Positions 1-10,033 of a stretch of DNA of 64,000 nucleotides are shown piece by piece. The notes beneath the pieces are model-generated. The model did no database searches. It worked only from the letters and a program-made list of their open reading frames with translations, and was not told the DNA's origin. Source of the DNA: JBMDXB01 sp048594975 (GTDB lineage: Bacteria > Acidobacteriota > Vicinamibacteria > Vicinamibacterales > 2-12-FULL-66-21); assembly GCA_048594975.1 (NCBI GenBank), contig JBMDXQ010000080.1, positions 62,001 to 126,000 of the forward strand, in the 5' to 3' direction. The position numbers and the translations under genes were made by a program. How positions within the stretch are numbered: the first letter of the stretch is position 1; each line of letters begins with the position of its first letter.

Positions 1-1057
1 GGTCGGTGTGCCAGTAGCCGGCCAGGCGCGCGTAGCCTACGATCCCCAGGAAGATCACCGCGATCGCTGCGGCAACCATCCACGGCTGCAGGACGCGCGG
101 ACGGCGGAAGCCGGCGCGGAGGTCGAGCGCGCCGGCGGCCGGGCAGACCGCCACGCAGGACATGCAGGCGGTGCACTCCGCCGACCGGATGGAGAGCGCG
201 GTGTCGACCGGCAGGCCAGCCGGACAGGCGACCGCGCACTTCGCGCAGTCGATGCACTCGACCGGATCCCGGCGGATGCGCGTCGGGCTGACGAGCGCGA
301 CCAGCCCGGTCATCGCCCCGTACGGGCAGAGGAACCGGCACCAGAAGTTCTTCGCCACGAGCGAAAGCACGACCAGCACCGCCAGCACGATGGCGGTGGT
401 CTGTCCCATGCGCCGGAAGAAGTCGAGCATCTTCACGTCGGCGATAAGCCCGTACGGCGATGTCAGGAACTCGACAATCGCCGGCACCGGCATCGTCACG
501 ACGACGTAGGCGAAGAGGCCGAAGAGGACGTACTTCAGGCTGCGCAGCGGGATGTCGAAGCAGCGCGGGAGCGCGAAGGTGCGGCCGAACACCGCCTCGC
601 CCGTCTGCCACAGCCACTCGGAGAGCGTGCCGACCGGGCAGATCCAGCTGCAGAACGATTTGCGCAGCAGGAACGAGATGCCGACGAACGCGATCAGCAT
701 GAACATCCCGGCCGCGTGGATCTCCGGCACCGCGCCGGTGAGCAGGAACGCCTTGGTGTTCATGAGCGCCGCGATCGGCAGCCATGCCTCGATGCCCGGC
801 GGCCGGCTCACCTTGACGGTGGCGCCGCCGGTCTCGAAGTGGCGCACCCAGAGATAGAACTGCGCGCCGACCCACAGCGTGATGACCATGAAGGCCAGCT
901 GCACGGCGAACCGCACCTGCTGCGAGACGTCGCCCCGCCGCCGCGTATAGGCCTTTTTCACGCGCGGGGCCGGCAGCGGCGCGCGGTGCGGCCGCGCCGC
1001 CGCCGCTGTCGATCGGTGGAAGGTGACCGGGACGCAACCGTCCCGAAGCATCTGCAT
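1..1057 (-). CDS. Membrane 4Fe-4S ferredoxin-type protein (NapH/NosR/CcoG-like), 3' end cut by window
   Basis: Reading from an ATG at 1057, the frame stays open to the left edge (about 352 codons), so the C-terminus is missing. It has hydrophobic segments near residues 55-75, 100-120 and 155-235. Two membrane-face cysteine motifs (CSWICP near residue 135 and CRFLCPYG near 230) resemble those of NapH/NosR electron-transfer proteins. Two ferredoxin clusters follow, CIDCAKCAVACP and CTACMSCVAVCP, and then another membrane segment. It probably passes electrons across or along the cytoplasmic membrane. It starts 25 bp after the ric stop on the same strand, so the two genes look like an operon linked to iron-sulfur or nitric-oxide metabolism. 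The exact partner is unknown. Confidence 0.85.
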   Translation of the reverse strand, partial: MQMLRDGCVPVTFHRSTAAAARPHRAPLPAPRVKKAYTRRRGDVSQQVRFAVQLAFMVITLWVGAQFYLWVRHFETGGATVKVSRPPGIEAWLPIAALMNTKAFLLTGAVPEIHAAGMFMLIAFVGISFLLRKSFCSWICPVGTLSEWLWQTGEAVFGRTFALPRCFDIPLRSLKYVLFGLFAYVVVTMPVPAIVEFLTSPYGLIADVKMLDFFRRMGQTTAIVLAVLVVLSLVAKNFWCRFLCPYGAMTGLVALVSPTRIRRDPVECIDCAKCAVACPAGLPVDTALSIRSAECTACMSCVAVCPAAGALDLRAGFRRPRVLQPWMVAAAIAVIFLGIVGYARLAGYWHTD

Positions 1058-1082
1058 GACGCCCGTCCCGGCGATCCGAGCC

Positions 1083-1799
1083 TTACTCCCCTGCGAGCTC
1101 CTTGGCCTTCGGGAACAGGATGTTGTTCTCGAGGTGCACGTGGGCGTGCAGGTCCGACTCGAACGCCTCCAGTTCCAGCAGGGTGACGCGGTAGGTGGTG
1201 CAGCCGTCCTCGGGCGGAGCGTAGCCGCCGGTGAGCTCGCGGATGCGCGCCATTGCCGCGCCCGCCGACTCGTGCTCCTGTTCCATCATGTGAATCGGGT
1301 TGGACACGCGGCCGAACGGCGCAGACGGCGGCGGCGCTCCCTGCTGCGCCGCGGCGCCAAGCGCGGTAATGAACGGGAAGAGCACGCGCTCCTCCTTCAT
1401 CATGTGCGAGGTCATCTCGGCGGCGACCTCATCGAAGACGCCGGCAACCTCGCGCAGCTCCGGATGGTTCTCGCCGTGCACCGCCGCGATCTTGCGTGTG
1501 TGCGCCTGGATCGCGGGCAGCGCCTGCCGCACGTAGGCGTGGTGATTGGAGACGATGTAGCTGATGAGTGCGCCGACGTCCCAGGAGTTGAACCGCGGCG
1601 TTCGCGCGTCGGGCATCGCGCAGGCGCTGGTCAGCGCCTGGAGCACGTCGTCGGCGCTGACATTCTGCTGGCGGCAGGCGTCGCTCAACGTCGAGCCGCC
1701 CCCGCAGCAGAAGTCGATGCCGAAGCGCTGGAAGACGGCGGCGGCGCGAAAATCGGCGGCCACGATGTCGCGAACGGTTGTGTCTGTGGTGGCTGTCAT
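1083..1799 (-). CDS. ric: Iron-sulfur cluster repair di-iron protein Ric (YtfE/ScdA)
   Basis: The protein has 238 residues. The N-terminal ScdA_N (DUF542) region carries the family signature FGIDFCCGGG near residues 25-34, with the paired cysteines. The rest is a hemerythrin-like four-helix domain with His and Glu ligands, for example NHHAY near 86, HGENHPEL near 110, HMMKEERVLFP near 135, HMMEQEH near 170 and HVHLENNILFPKA at the end. Family members donate iron to rebuild [4Fe-4S] clusters damaged by nitric oxide or oxidants. Length fits the family (about 220-245 aa). A GGAGGAGG ribosome site lies about 8 bp upstream of the ATG. It leads the operon with the membrane Fe-S protein and is divergent from the gene at 1850. 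Confidence 0.93.
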   Translation of the reverse strand: MTATTDTTVRDIVAADFRAAAVFQRFGIDFCCGGGSTLSDACRQQNVSADDVLQALTSACAMPDARTPRFNSWDVGALISYIVSNHHAYVRQALPAIQAHTRKIAAVHGENHPELREVAGVFDEVAAEMTSHMMKEERVLFPFITALGAAAQQGAPPPSAPFGRVSNPIHMMEQEHESAGAAMARIRELTGGYAPPEDGCTTYRVTLLELEAFESDLHAHVHLENNILFPKAKELAGE

Positions 1800-1849
1800 T
1801 CGGAAGGGCCTCCTCCAACGGAGGCTAACAGGGTCGCGGTAAGCCTCAT

Positions 1850-2955
1850 ATGATCGGCGTCATGCCCGTCCGGTGCCTGTCCGTTCACGCCGCATATCGG
1901 TGCAGGCACCGCGGCGACTGCTGCTCGGGCGTATTCGCGATCCCGGCCGAGCCGCACGTGGTCGAGCTGGTCGGACACCTCGGAATCGGCGGCGGCGATC
2001 CCGCGAAGCTGTTCGTGCTCAACCGGCAAACGGCCGAGCCCGCGTTCCTGGCGTCGCGCGCGGATGGCCGCTGCGTCTTCTGGCAGCGCGCCGATGCCGG
2101 CTCGTGTGCGATTCACGGGCAGTGCGGGGCGGACGCGCTGCCCGCCGCCTGCCGCCATTTCCCGCGCGTCTTCCTGCGCGACGGTCGCGGCACGTTCCTG
2201 TCGCTCTCGCACTTCTGCCCGACCGCCGCCGGCCTGCTGCTCGACGACGGGCCCCTGGCGATCGTCGAGGCGCGCTCGCCGTTGGCGATTGGCGGACCGA
2301 TCGAGCCGTTCGCGGCCGACGCGGCGCTGCCGCCCCTGCTCGCGCCGGACATGCTGACCGATCTCGAGGGATACGACGCGTGGGAGCGCGAGTGCGTCCG
2401 GGTGTTCGGGCGCGACGACCTGCCGCACCTTAAGGCCCTGGATCGAATCGCGGCCGCGACCGAGATCGTGCGGACCTGGAAGCCCGGCGCCGGCCCGCTG
2501 CGCGCGTCGGTGACCGAGGCGTTCCACCAGGTCGACGGCAGCCACACCCCGCTAAGCCGGTTGGACGACGCGGCCCGACTGCAACTGGTGAGTGCCGCCG
2601 GGCTGATTCGCGCCGGCTGCGCGATTCAGCGGGCGCCCGGGTTCGAGGCCCCATGGAAACGGCACGTCGCGAGCACCTGGGTGGAGTTCGACCGCCCCAT
2701 AGCGCGCTACCTGGCGGCCAAGCTGTTCGGCCACCGGATCGCCTACGAGTGCCGCGGCTTGCGATCGATCGTCGAATGGCTTCGTGTCTCGCTCGCCGTG
2801 TTGCGGAACGAGGCGGCGCGGGTCGCAGCGGCAGCCGGCAGCGTCCTGACGCGCGACCGGTTCGTCGAAGCAGTGCGCGCGGCCGATCTCATCCTCGTCC
2901 ACCGCGTCGACACGGCTGCCCTCGCGCGCGGCCTGGCACCGCTCGAGCTGCCGCC

Positions 2956-2959
<4 letters not shown>
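1850..2959 (+). CDS. YkgJ-type cysteine-cluster protein (putative zinc/iron-chelating domain)
   Basis: This 369-residue protein has an N-terminal cysteine-rich unit: CRHRGDCCSG near residue 18, then further Cys at CVFW, CAIHGQCG and CRHFPRVF. That spacing is typical of YkgJ/UPF0153 proteins, thought to bind zinc or a metal cluster. The remaining 250 residues have no recognisable domain. An alternative start is the second ATG, four codons later (MPVRC). The last codon overlaps the pepT start in an ATGA, so the two genes are probably translationally coupled. Function is unassigned. Confidence 0.8.
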
Positions 2960-4195
<1,236 letters not shown>

Positions 4196-4212
<17 letters not shown>

Positions 4213-4867
4213 GGAACACGGAGGGCGCACCGGAAACCGCGTTCCTTCTCAGTTCGCTCGCGTACGCGCGCAGACGCTCGGCTTCGCTCTGCAGCTCCTG
4301 GCGGCGGTCCGGGTTCGTCTCGAGCCGGGCCTGGTGAAACAGCAGGAGCGCCTTGCAGTCCACTGCGTCCGCGTATGTCGGGTCGAGCGCGATCGCCCGG
4401 TCGGCGGCGGCAATGCCCCTGGGGATGTACGCCCGCTTCTCCTCCCCGGTGAGCGAGGGTCCGTTTCGCACGAGATCCTCGTAGAGGGTAGCCATCGTGA
4501 AATGAACGGTGCGATCGTCAGCGTGCTGCTGCGCGAACTCTTCGAACACCTCCATCCCCTGCGCGGCCCTGCTGGTGCGGACCAGGAAACGCACCAGGGT
4601 CAGGGCAAGCCCGCGGTCGCCGGGAAACTGCGTGCTGGCCCTGCGCAGCGTCGCCTCTGCCTCGCCGACGGCGCCGCGTCTCTCCTGCAGCATCGACAGC
4701 TCCTGCGCGCGCTCGACGGTCAGACCTTCGATCGCGATCTGCTCCGCCAGGGCAGCTTCGCGTCGGTCGGCGAACGCGTCGAGGGCTCGCTGGTCCTGCG
4801 ACAAGGCGTGCGCCGAGACGGGGGACGCGATGAGGAGAGCACCCGCGAGCAGGAGGGGAAGAGGCAC
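4196..4867 (-). CDS. Secreted or periplasmic TPR protein
   Basis: The protein has 223 residues. A signal peptide (MPLPLLLAGALLIASPVSAHA) is followed by helical TPR-like repeats (for instance AEATLRRASTQFPGDRGLALTLVRFLV and AADRAIALDPTYADAVDCKALLLFHQARL). It probably acts as a periplasmic adaptor, but no partner is evident. It converges on pepT, overlapping its last 17 bases. The gene is framed by a perfect 21-bp direct repeat, which suggests it was inserted or duplicated as a unit. Confidence 0.75.
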
Positions 4868-4868
4868 A

Positions 4869-4889
4869 GGAAGAAACTCAGAACTCAGA
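4869..4889 (+). repeat. 21-bp direct repeat, copy 2
   Basis: This is identical to 4180-4200 and lies immediately before the TPR gene's start codon side, outside any gene. The unit ends in a doubled AACTCAG motif. Confidence 0.9.
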
Positions 4890-5021
4890 ACTTAAAGAAC
4901 TGGGAAAGCGCTCAGACGCCCGCAACACCGTCCCGCCGCCGCGGAGATCGGGATGTGCGTCCCGTCTAACCGGGCCTCCCGCGGGCGTACGGGTCCATTA
5001 GATACCCGCCGCACCCAAGAA

Positions 5022-5057
5022 GGGCTGCCTCCTTTGCCGGAAAGGAGGCCAGCCCCC
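5022..5057. repeat. Strong inverted repeat between divergent genes
   Basis: GGGCTG-CCTCCTTT is followed by a five-base loop and then AAAGGAGG-C-CAGCCC, giving a near-perfect stem of about 14 bp. It lies between the TPR gene and blaI. No T-run follows on either strand, so it looks more like a mobile palindrome or regulatory structure than a terminator. Confidence 0.6.
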
Positions 5058-5080
5058 CTTAGAGCGGTGTTAGAATGTCC

Positions 5081-5109
5081 TTGACTACTAATTACTAAGT
5101 ACTTAGTAT
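5081..5109 (+). promoter_or_regulatory. blaI promoter with overlapping BlaI-type operator
   Basis: A -35 box TTGACT (5081-5086) and a -10 box TAGTAT (5104-5109) are spaced 17 bp apart. A perfect 16-bp palindrome TACTAAGTACTTAGTA (5093-5108) covers the spacer and most of the -10. TAC/TA-ended palindromes of this kind are the known BlaI/MecI operator type, so autorepression is likely. The blaI ATG is only 9 bp past the -10, implying a nearly leaderless mRNA. Confidence 0.8.
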
Positions 5110-5117
5110 TAGGAACC

Positions 5118-5495
5118 ATGCGGATACCGAACAAGACGCTGACCCCACAGGAACTGGCCATCATGAAGGTCGTCTGGCGGCTGGACAAGGCCACGGTCCG
5201 CGAGGTTTACGAAGTCCTCCGCGAGCGGCGCACCATCGCCTACACCACGGTCATGACGATGATGCGGGTGCTGGAGGAGAAGGGATACCTCAAGAAGGAA
5301 CTCGTGGACCGGGCGCATGTCTATACGCCCGAGAAGCCCCGGCAGCAGGTGATGGGCGCGATGGTCCGCGAGTTCGTCGACCGCGTCTTCGACGGCGCCT
5401 CCGACAAGCTCCTGCTCCATCTCGCTCACGACAACCGGCTCTCCGACAAACAGCGGCAGATCGTCCAGAAGCTCATCGAGGAGACCGAGCAATGA
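5118..5495 (+). CDS. blaI: BlaI/MecI/CopY-family transcriptional repressor
   Basis: The protein has 125 residues, the normal size. It has an N-terminal winged helix (LTPQELAIMKVVWRLDKATV, then TTVMTMMRVLEEKGYLKKE) and a helical dimerisation tail containing GAMVREFVDRVFDG. Family members bind palindromic operators and are removed by a partner M56 protease. The gene overlaps the M56 gene by an ATGA, and its own promoter carries a matching palindrome. Outside beta-lactam resistance, such pairs in environmental bacteria sense envelope or other signals. The inducer here is unknown. Confidence 0.92.
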   Translation: MRIPNKTLTPQELAIMKVVWRLDKATVREVYEVLRERRTIAYTTVMTMMRVLEEKGYLKKELVDRAHVYTPEKPRQQVMGAMVREFVDRVFDGASDKLLLHLAHDNRLSDKQRQIVQKLIEETEQ

Positions 5496-7399
5496 TCGAC
5501 GCGCTCACCCTCGCGAACGCCGGCTCCTGGCTGGCGCAGGTCGCCTGCATCGTCGTGCTCGCGTCGACGTTGCCGCGCCTGCTCCGCCTCCGCGCGCCCG
5601 ATGCCTCCTATGCCTACTGGCGCACCGTGCTCGTGCTGTGCCTGGCGCTGCCGTGGCTGCAGGGCCGTGCGGAGCCGGCCGCGGGCGCGGTGAAGACGAC
5701 CATCGGTATCAGCACGACATCGGCGATCCAATCATCCCTCACGACCGCGGCTGCAGCCGTGGCGCGCGCCGACTGGCTCGCCGTAGCGCTCTGGATCGTC
5801 GCTGCGGGCGCTGCCGCGCGCCTGCTCTGGATCGCCGTCGGGCTGTATCGACTGCGGCGGCTGCGCCACGCCGGCTCAGCGCCGCAGGACAGGCACGACG
5901 ACGACGACCTGCAGCGCATCCTCCGCACGCGCGCCGACGTCCGCTACGTGGCGGATCTGCCGAGCCCGGTCACGTTCGGCCTTCTGAGCCCCGTCGTCCT
6001 CCTGCCGTCGGCGCTGCTCGACCGGCCGCAGGACATCCGCCGCGCCGTGCTCGCCCACGAGCTGCTGCACGTGCACCGCCGCGACTGGGCGTGGCTCCTC
6101 GTCGAGGAGGTGCTCCGCGCGATTCTCTGGTTCCACCCGGCGATGTGGTGGCTGATCTCGCGCGTGCAGCTCGCGCGCGAGGAAGTGGTCGACGAGCTGT
6201 CCGTCGCGATTACCGGGCGGCGGCGCGCCTACGTCGAGGCGCTGATGGCGTTCGCCGATCGCGTGCCGCTCGCGCCGGCACCGGCGTTCGCGCGGCGCCG
6301 GCACCTGTTCCGGCGCATCGTTCTGGTGTCGAGGGAGGTAAGCATGTCTTCGAAGCGCATCGTCGCGTCGTGCGCCGTCATGGCGCTTGCGGTAATCGCC
6401 GGCGCATGGTACGCGGTCAGCGCGTTTCCGCTCAGGGATCAGGCACGAGCCGTGGGCCGGCCGCAGAGCGCGCCGGGACCGCTCGAACGGCGGGCCAACC
6501 CGATCACGCCGGAGAATCCGATACCGCGGCGCCTCAGCCATGTGGAGCCGGAGTATCCCGCGGAGGCTGCTGCCGCCGGAGCGAGTGCCAAGCTCACCCT
6601 GCGCCTCACGCTGGACGAGTCAGGTCGCGTTGCAGAAGTGCGCCCGGTGAGCCACTCGATCAGCGCCGCGTTCATCGGTCTCGACTCCAAGACGGCGGAG
6701 AAAAGCACGATCGGGCGGTCGGACAACGACCCCGGCGTTCACCGTCTCCAGAGCGTGCTGGCGGCACTCACCCGCTCGGCGACCGACGCCCTCAAGCAGT
6801 GGCAGTACGATCCACCGTTCACGCCGCCGATCTCGTTCGACGTCACCATGTACTTCGGCGACGCGCTCCCGCCGCCGCCGCCGCCGCCGCCGCCCCCCCC
6901 ACGGTCTGTAGGCCGCGGGAGTGCCGCGCCGCCACCGCCGCCGCCGCCCCCGGAGCCAGCCGTTCGAGGCGGAGTGGCGGGAGGTGTCCGTGGTGGCGTC
7001 AAGGGCGGCGTTCCCGGCGGAGTCCGCGGCGGTGGGGGTGATGCTGCACCGCCACCTCCTCCGCCGCCCCCGCCACCGAGATCGGAGCAGCAGACGAGCG
7101 CCGCGGCCAACGAGCCCGCTCTCCGCGTCGGCGGCAACATCGCGCCTCCTACGAAGATCAAGGACGTGAGGCCGGTGTATCCCGAAGAGGCCAGGGCGCA
7201 GGGGATCCAGGGCGTCGTCATCCTCGAGGCCAGGATCGACCCGGACGGAACGGTAAGCGAGGCACGCGTGCTGCGCTCGATCCCGCAGCTCGATCAGGCC
7301 GCGCGGGATGCCGTGCTGCAGTGGCAGTTCGTCCCGACGCTGGTGAACGGCAACCCGGTTCCGATCATCATGACGGTGACGGTGAACTTCGTGCTGTGA
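5492..7399 (+). CDS. M56 (BlaR1-like) membrane metalloprotease with two C-terminal TonB-type domains
   Basis: The protein has 635 residues. Membrane segments lie near residues 10-25, 42-55 and 85-115. The zinc motif HELLH (about 189) is followed by LWFHPAMWWL and the metal Glu region REEVVDELS, as in BlaR1/MecR1. Another membrane segment lies near 290-310. In place of the penicillin-binding sensor there are two TonB-C-like modules (VEPEYPAEAAAAG near 350; VRPVYPEEARAQG near 553). They are separated by proline runs (PPPPPPPPPP) and a GGV-RGGV-type glycine linker. It is expected to cleave BlaI on signal. The TonB modules suggest the sensor contacts the periplasm or outer membrane. Confidence 0.88.
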   Translation: MIDALTLANAGSWLAQVACIVVLASTLPRLLRLRAPDASYAYWRTVLVLCLALPWLQGRAEPAAGAVKTTIGISTTSAIQSSLTTAAAAVARADWLAVALWIVAAGAAARLLWIAVGLYRLRRLRHAGSAPQDRHDDDDLQRILRTRADVRYVADLPSPVTFGLLSPVVLLPSALLDRPQDIRRAVLAHELLHVHRRDWAWLLVEEVLRAILWFHPAMWWLISRVQLAREEVVDELSVAITGRRRAYVEALMAFADRVPLAPAPAFARRRHLFRRIVLVSREVSMSSKRIVASCAVMALAVIAGAWYAVSAFPLRDQARAVGRPQSAPGPLERRANPITPENPIPRRLSHVEPEYPAEAAAAGASAKLTLRLTLDESGRVAEVRPVSHSISAAFIGLDSKTAEKSTIGRSDNDPGVHRLQSVLAALTRSATDALKQWQYDPPFTPPISFDVTMYFGDALPPPPPPPPPPPRSVGRGSAAPPPPPPPPEPAVRGGVAGGVRGGVKGGVPGGVRGGGGDAAPPPPPPPPPPRSEQQTSAAANEPALRVGGNIAPPTKIKDVRPVYPEEARAQGIQGVVILEARIDPDGTVSEARVLRSIPQLDQAARDAVLQWQFVPTLVNGNPVPIIMTVTVNFVL

Positions 7400-8138
7400 A
7401 CGTCGCGACGACGGGGGCGTGATCGCTGGTGCCGACGTCCTTCTGGACCTCGCAGCGCACGCCCTGGTCGAAGAGCGATCGGCTGGCGAGCACGTAATCG
7501 AGCCGCCAGCCGATGTTCCGCTGCCGCAGGTTCCGCCAGGGCGCCCACCACGTGAACAGCTGATCGTTCTCCGGCTCGAGCGCGCGGCCGACGTCGACGA
7601 GGCCGTTGGCGATGATCCGTTCGAGCTGCGCGCGCTCCTCCGGCAGCTGCCCGATCGCCTGCGGCTTGCGCTCCTTCGGGTGCACGTCCATGTCGGTGCG
7701 CGCGATGTTCAAATCGCCACAGATCACCACCGGCCGCGGCTCCGCCAGTCGTTCGGCGGTGAACTGCTCGAGCGCGTCGAGGAAACGCATCTTCGCGGGA
7801 AAGTCCTTGCCCCCGTTGGGGACGTACACGGAGACGACGGTCGCCTGCGGCAGCCGCGCCAGCACGATCCGGTGTTCGTAGTCGAACGAGGGGTGCTCGA
7901 ATGCCGGCCGCTCCGGCATGAAAGATTTGCTCACGTGCAGGCCGACGCCGGAGTAGCCCTTCGCCCCGTGCCAGTAGCACCAGTAGCCATCCAGGTCGCA
8001 CAGCCACACCGGCAGCTGATCGATCGACGCCTTGATTTCCTGCAGGCAGACGACATCCGGCCGTTCGCGCTCGATCCATTCCTGCACGTGTGACTGCCGC
8101 GCGCGGACGCCGTTCACGTTCCAGGTCGCGATCTTCAC
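7368..8138 (-). CDS. xth: Exodeoxyribonuclease III
   Basis: The protein has 256 residues from a GTG start (VKIATWNVNGVRARQ). Motifs of the ExoIII/EEP family are present in order: WNVNG, LQEIK (metal Glu), YSGVGLHV, GDLNIARTDMDVHP (Asp/Asn pair), RLDYVLAS and TSDHAPVVA (catalytic Asp-His). It repairs abasic sites and removes 3' blocks from DNA. The open frame continues upstream to 8678, but that part only mirrors the next gene. It converges with the M56 gene and overlaps its last 32 bases. Confidence 0.93.
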   Translation of the reverse strand: MKIATWNVNGVRARQSHVQEWIERERPDVVCLQEIKASIDQLPVWLCDLDGYWCYWHGAKGYSGVGLHVSKSFMPERPAFEHPSFDYEHRIVLARLPQATVVSVYVPNGGKDFPAKMRFLDALEQFTAERLAEPRPVVICGDLNIARTDMDVHPKERKPQAIGQLPEERAQLERIIANGLVDVGRALEPENDQLFTWWAPWRNLRQRNIGWRLDYVLASRSLFDQGVRCEVQKDVGTSDHAPVVATFTARSSPSPS

Positions 8139-8198
8139 GGCTGAGTTGTCGCGGAACAGGTCTTGCGAACGGTCCGGCTCAGCAAGGAGCGCTGTGAC

Positions 8199-8750
8199 AT
8201 GACGAAGACATCTCTGAAGCACTTTATCCTGACCGCTCTTCTCGTGGCGCTGCCGGCTGCCGCGTTGGCGCAGCGCGTGCCGGCCGCGGATTCCGGCGCG
8301 ATCAGCGGCGAGGGGGGCCTCTTCATCCCGCGCGACGACGGCCTCTCCATCGGCCCGACGCTCGAGGGCTTCTACGAGTACTACTTCGGCCCGCGGCAGA
8401 GCGTCCGGATCGGCCTTGGCTGGGCCAAGCCGGAAAACGACGACGACGAACGCTACGCGATCCGCTACCTGCGGGTGCCGATCGACATCGTCTACAACTG
8501 GGAGCGCGGCGCGGTGCATCCGTTCGTCGGCGCCGGCCTCGGCATCTACTTCCTGCAGGAGGAGTTCGAGGGAGACGACGTGGGCGACTCGGAGACGAAG
8601 CTGGGCGGGACGCTGTTCGGCGGGGTCGAGCTGTTCACCGGCCGGACCACCTCGTTCAAGATCGAGGGACGGTATCACGCCATCAGCAACGTCGGCGGGT
8701 TCGACCCCGACGGGCTGGCGCTCAGCGTGGGTCTGAAGAAGTACTTTTGA
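8199..8750 (+). CDS. Outer-membrane beta-barrel protein
   Basis: The protein has 183 residues. A signal peptide (cleavage after ALAQ near residue 23) is followed by alternating amphipathic strands such as VRIGLGWAKPE, HPFVGAGLGIYFL and TSFKIEGRYHAIS, ending in a C-terminal aromatic (KKYF). It resembles small OmpA/OmpX/OmpW-type barrels. The start is chosen at the ATG with AAGGAG 10 bp upstream. Transport or structural role is unknown. Confidence 0.82.
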   Translation: MTKTSLKHFILTALLVALPAAALAQRVPAADSGAISGEGGLFIPRDDGLSIGPTLEGFYEYYFGPRQSVRIGLGWAKPENDDDERYAIRYLRVPIDIVYNWERGAVHPFVGAGLGIYFLQEEFEGDDVGDSETKLGGTLFGGVELFTGRTTSFKIEGRYHAISNVGGFDPDGLALSVGLKKYF

Positions 8751-8928
8751 TGGTCCGTTCCAGGTCGAGCGCGGGAATCATCTTTCCGCGCTCGTGCTTC
8801 TTGTGCGCGCAGGCGGGCCCGGTGACGTCGATGATGGTGACGACCTGGCCGTCGTACGTTTCGTACACTCCGGCAACGCACCCGCACGCGAGGAGCCGGC
8901 TCGACAGGCCGCGCAGGATACGCATCAT
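8722..8928 (-). CDS. Small conserved-looking hypothetical protein
   Basis: A 68-codon frame starts MMRILRGLSSRLLACGCVAGVYE. The segment GVYETYDGQVVTIIDV followed by GPACAHKKHERGKMI reads like a small folded domain with three cysteines. The reverse frame across the same bases has poor composition. It overlaps the 3' end of the barrel gene on the other strand by 29 bp. No function is assigned. Confidence 0.5.
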   Translation of the reverse strand: MMRILRGLSSRLLACGCVAGVYETYDGQVVTIIDVTGPACAHKKHERGKMIPALDLERTIKSTSSDPR

Positions 8929-8969
8929 GGAGCGTTAGACAGCGTGCGCGGCCCGCGGGTTTGCACAGC

Positions 8970-9995
8970 ATGCGGATTCTTTTCTTTCTTCTCCTCGCCG
9001 CCGCCGGTGGCGTCGCGGTATTCCTCGCGCTGCACGCCTTCTGGCGGGGCGTGGGCCTCTACCGGATCAGCCGGGCCGGCCCGCCGCCGCTGCGCTCCGG
9101 CCGACACGTCATCTGGCGCGACCCGGGCGACGTCCGCAGGCTCGAGCTGCGCGACGGTGCCGGCGGTCGAGGCGGCGCCCCTGCCCCGCCGTTTCAGTAC
9201 CTCGAGGAACACCAGTCGGGTTCGCAGCCCTGCGTATCCGTCCTCGATGCCGCCGGTCGTCGGTGGCGGGTGAAGTGGGGACCGGAGGTCCGGTCCGAGA
9301 ACGCCGCGACGCGTATCGCCTGGGCGTGCGGCTTCTTCACCGAGGTCACCTACTTCGTCGCCGCCGGCACGATCGCCGGCGCGAGCGGCCTGCAGCGGGC
9401 GCGAACGTGCATCGACGATGCGGGCGCATTCACGGAGGCGCGCTTCGAGCTCGACGAGGCGCACGTCAGGAAGATGTTCGAGGAGCACAGCTGGGCGTGG
9501 GATGACAATCCCTTCGTCGGCTCGCCGCAGCTGAACGGGCTGAAGATCGTCGTCATGCTCCTGTCCAACTGGGACACGAAGGACCGCCGCGACGTGGCGC
9601 GCGGGTCGAACACCGCGATCTTCGAGTACCGCACTTCGCGCTGGCGGCGCGAGGCCCGCTACCTGATCAGCGACTGGGGTGGATCGATGGGCCGCTGGGG
9701 CGGGAACATCGTCACGCGCGGCCGCTGGGATCCAGAAGGGTTCGAGGCGCAAACGCCGCAGTTCGTCACCGGCGTGAACGGGAACGGCGTCTCCTTCGGA
9801 TACGCCGGCCAGCGAACCGCCGAGGTCGCCCAGGGCATCTCGGTCGCGGACGTGCGATGGCTGTATCGCTACGTCGGGAAGATCAGCGACGCGCAGCTGC
9901 GCGAGGCGCTGCTCGCAAGCGGCGCGACCGGCGACGAGGCGGATCGGTTCGGACGCGCGTTGCGCGACCGCATCGCGCAGCTCGAACGGGTGTGA
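8970..9995 (+). CDS. Conserved hypothetical membrane-anchored protein
   Basis: The protein has 341 residues from the ATG (MRILFFLLLAAAGGVAVFLA), which gives a signal anchor. A soluble domain follows with WRVKWGPEVRSENAATRIAW, EEHSWAWDDNPFVGS and LISDWGGSMGRWGG. The lysine/acidic pattern vaguely recalls kinase-like folds (VKWG as a lysine strand, SDWGG as a metal loop), but this is only a guess. A TTG three codons upstream is a weaker start. A terminator hairpin follows the gene. Confidence 0.7.
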   Translation: MRILFFLLLAAAGGVAVFLALHAFWRGVGLYRISRAGPPPLRSGRHVIWRDPGDVRRLELRDGAGGRGGAPAPPFQYLEEHQSGSQPCVSVLDAAGRRWRVKWGPEVRSENAATRIAWACGFFTEVTYFVAAGTIAGASGLQRARTCIDDAGAFTEARFELDEAHVRKMFEEHSWAWDDNPFVGSPQLNGLKIVVMLLSNWDTKDRRDVARGSNTAIFEYRTSRWRREARYLISDWGGSMGRWGGNIVTRGRWDPEGFEAQTPQFVTGVNGNGVSFGYAGQRTAEVAQGISVADVRWLYRYVGKISDAQLREALLASGATGDEADRFGRALRDRIAQLERV

Positions 9996-10033
9996 TCGGT
10001 GGCGACAGTGGCTGATTTGCAGCGCATCGGACA

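Noticed and set aside
8..1186. Plus-strand frame across the first kilobase
   Set aside because: The opposite strand encodes clear ferredoxin cysteine motifs and membrane helices, so the plus frame is a shadow.
6870..7080. GGV/PPP simple repeats as a possible CRISPR or tandem DNA array
   Set aside because: They are in-frame codon repeats forming linkers in the M56 protein, with no spacer structure.
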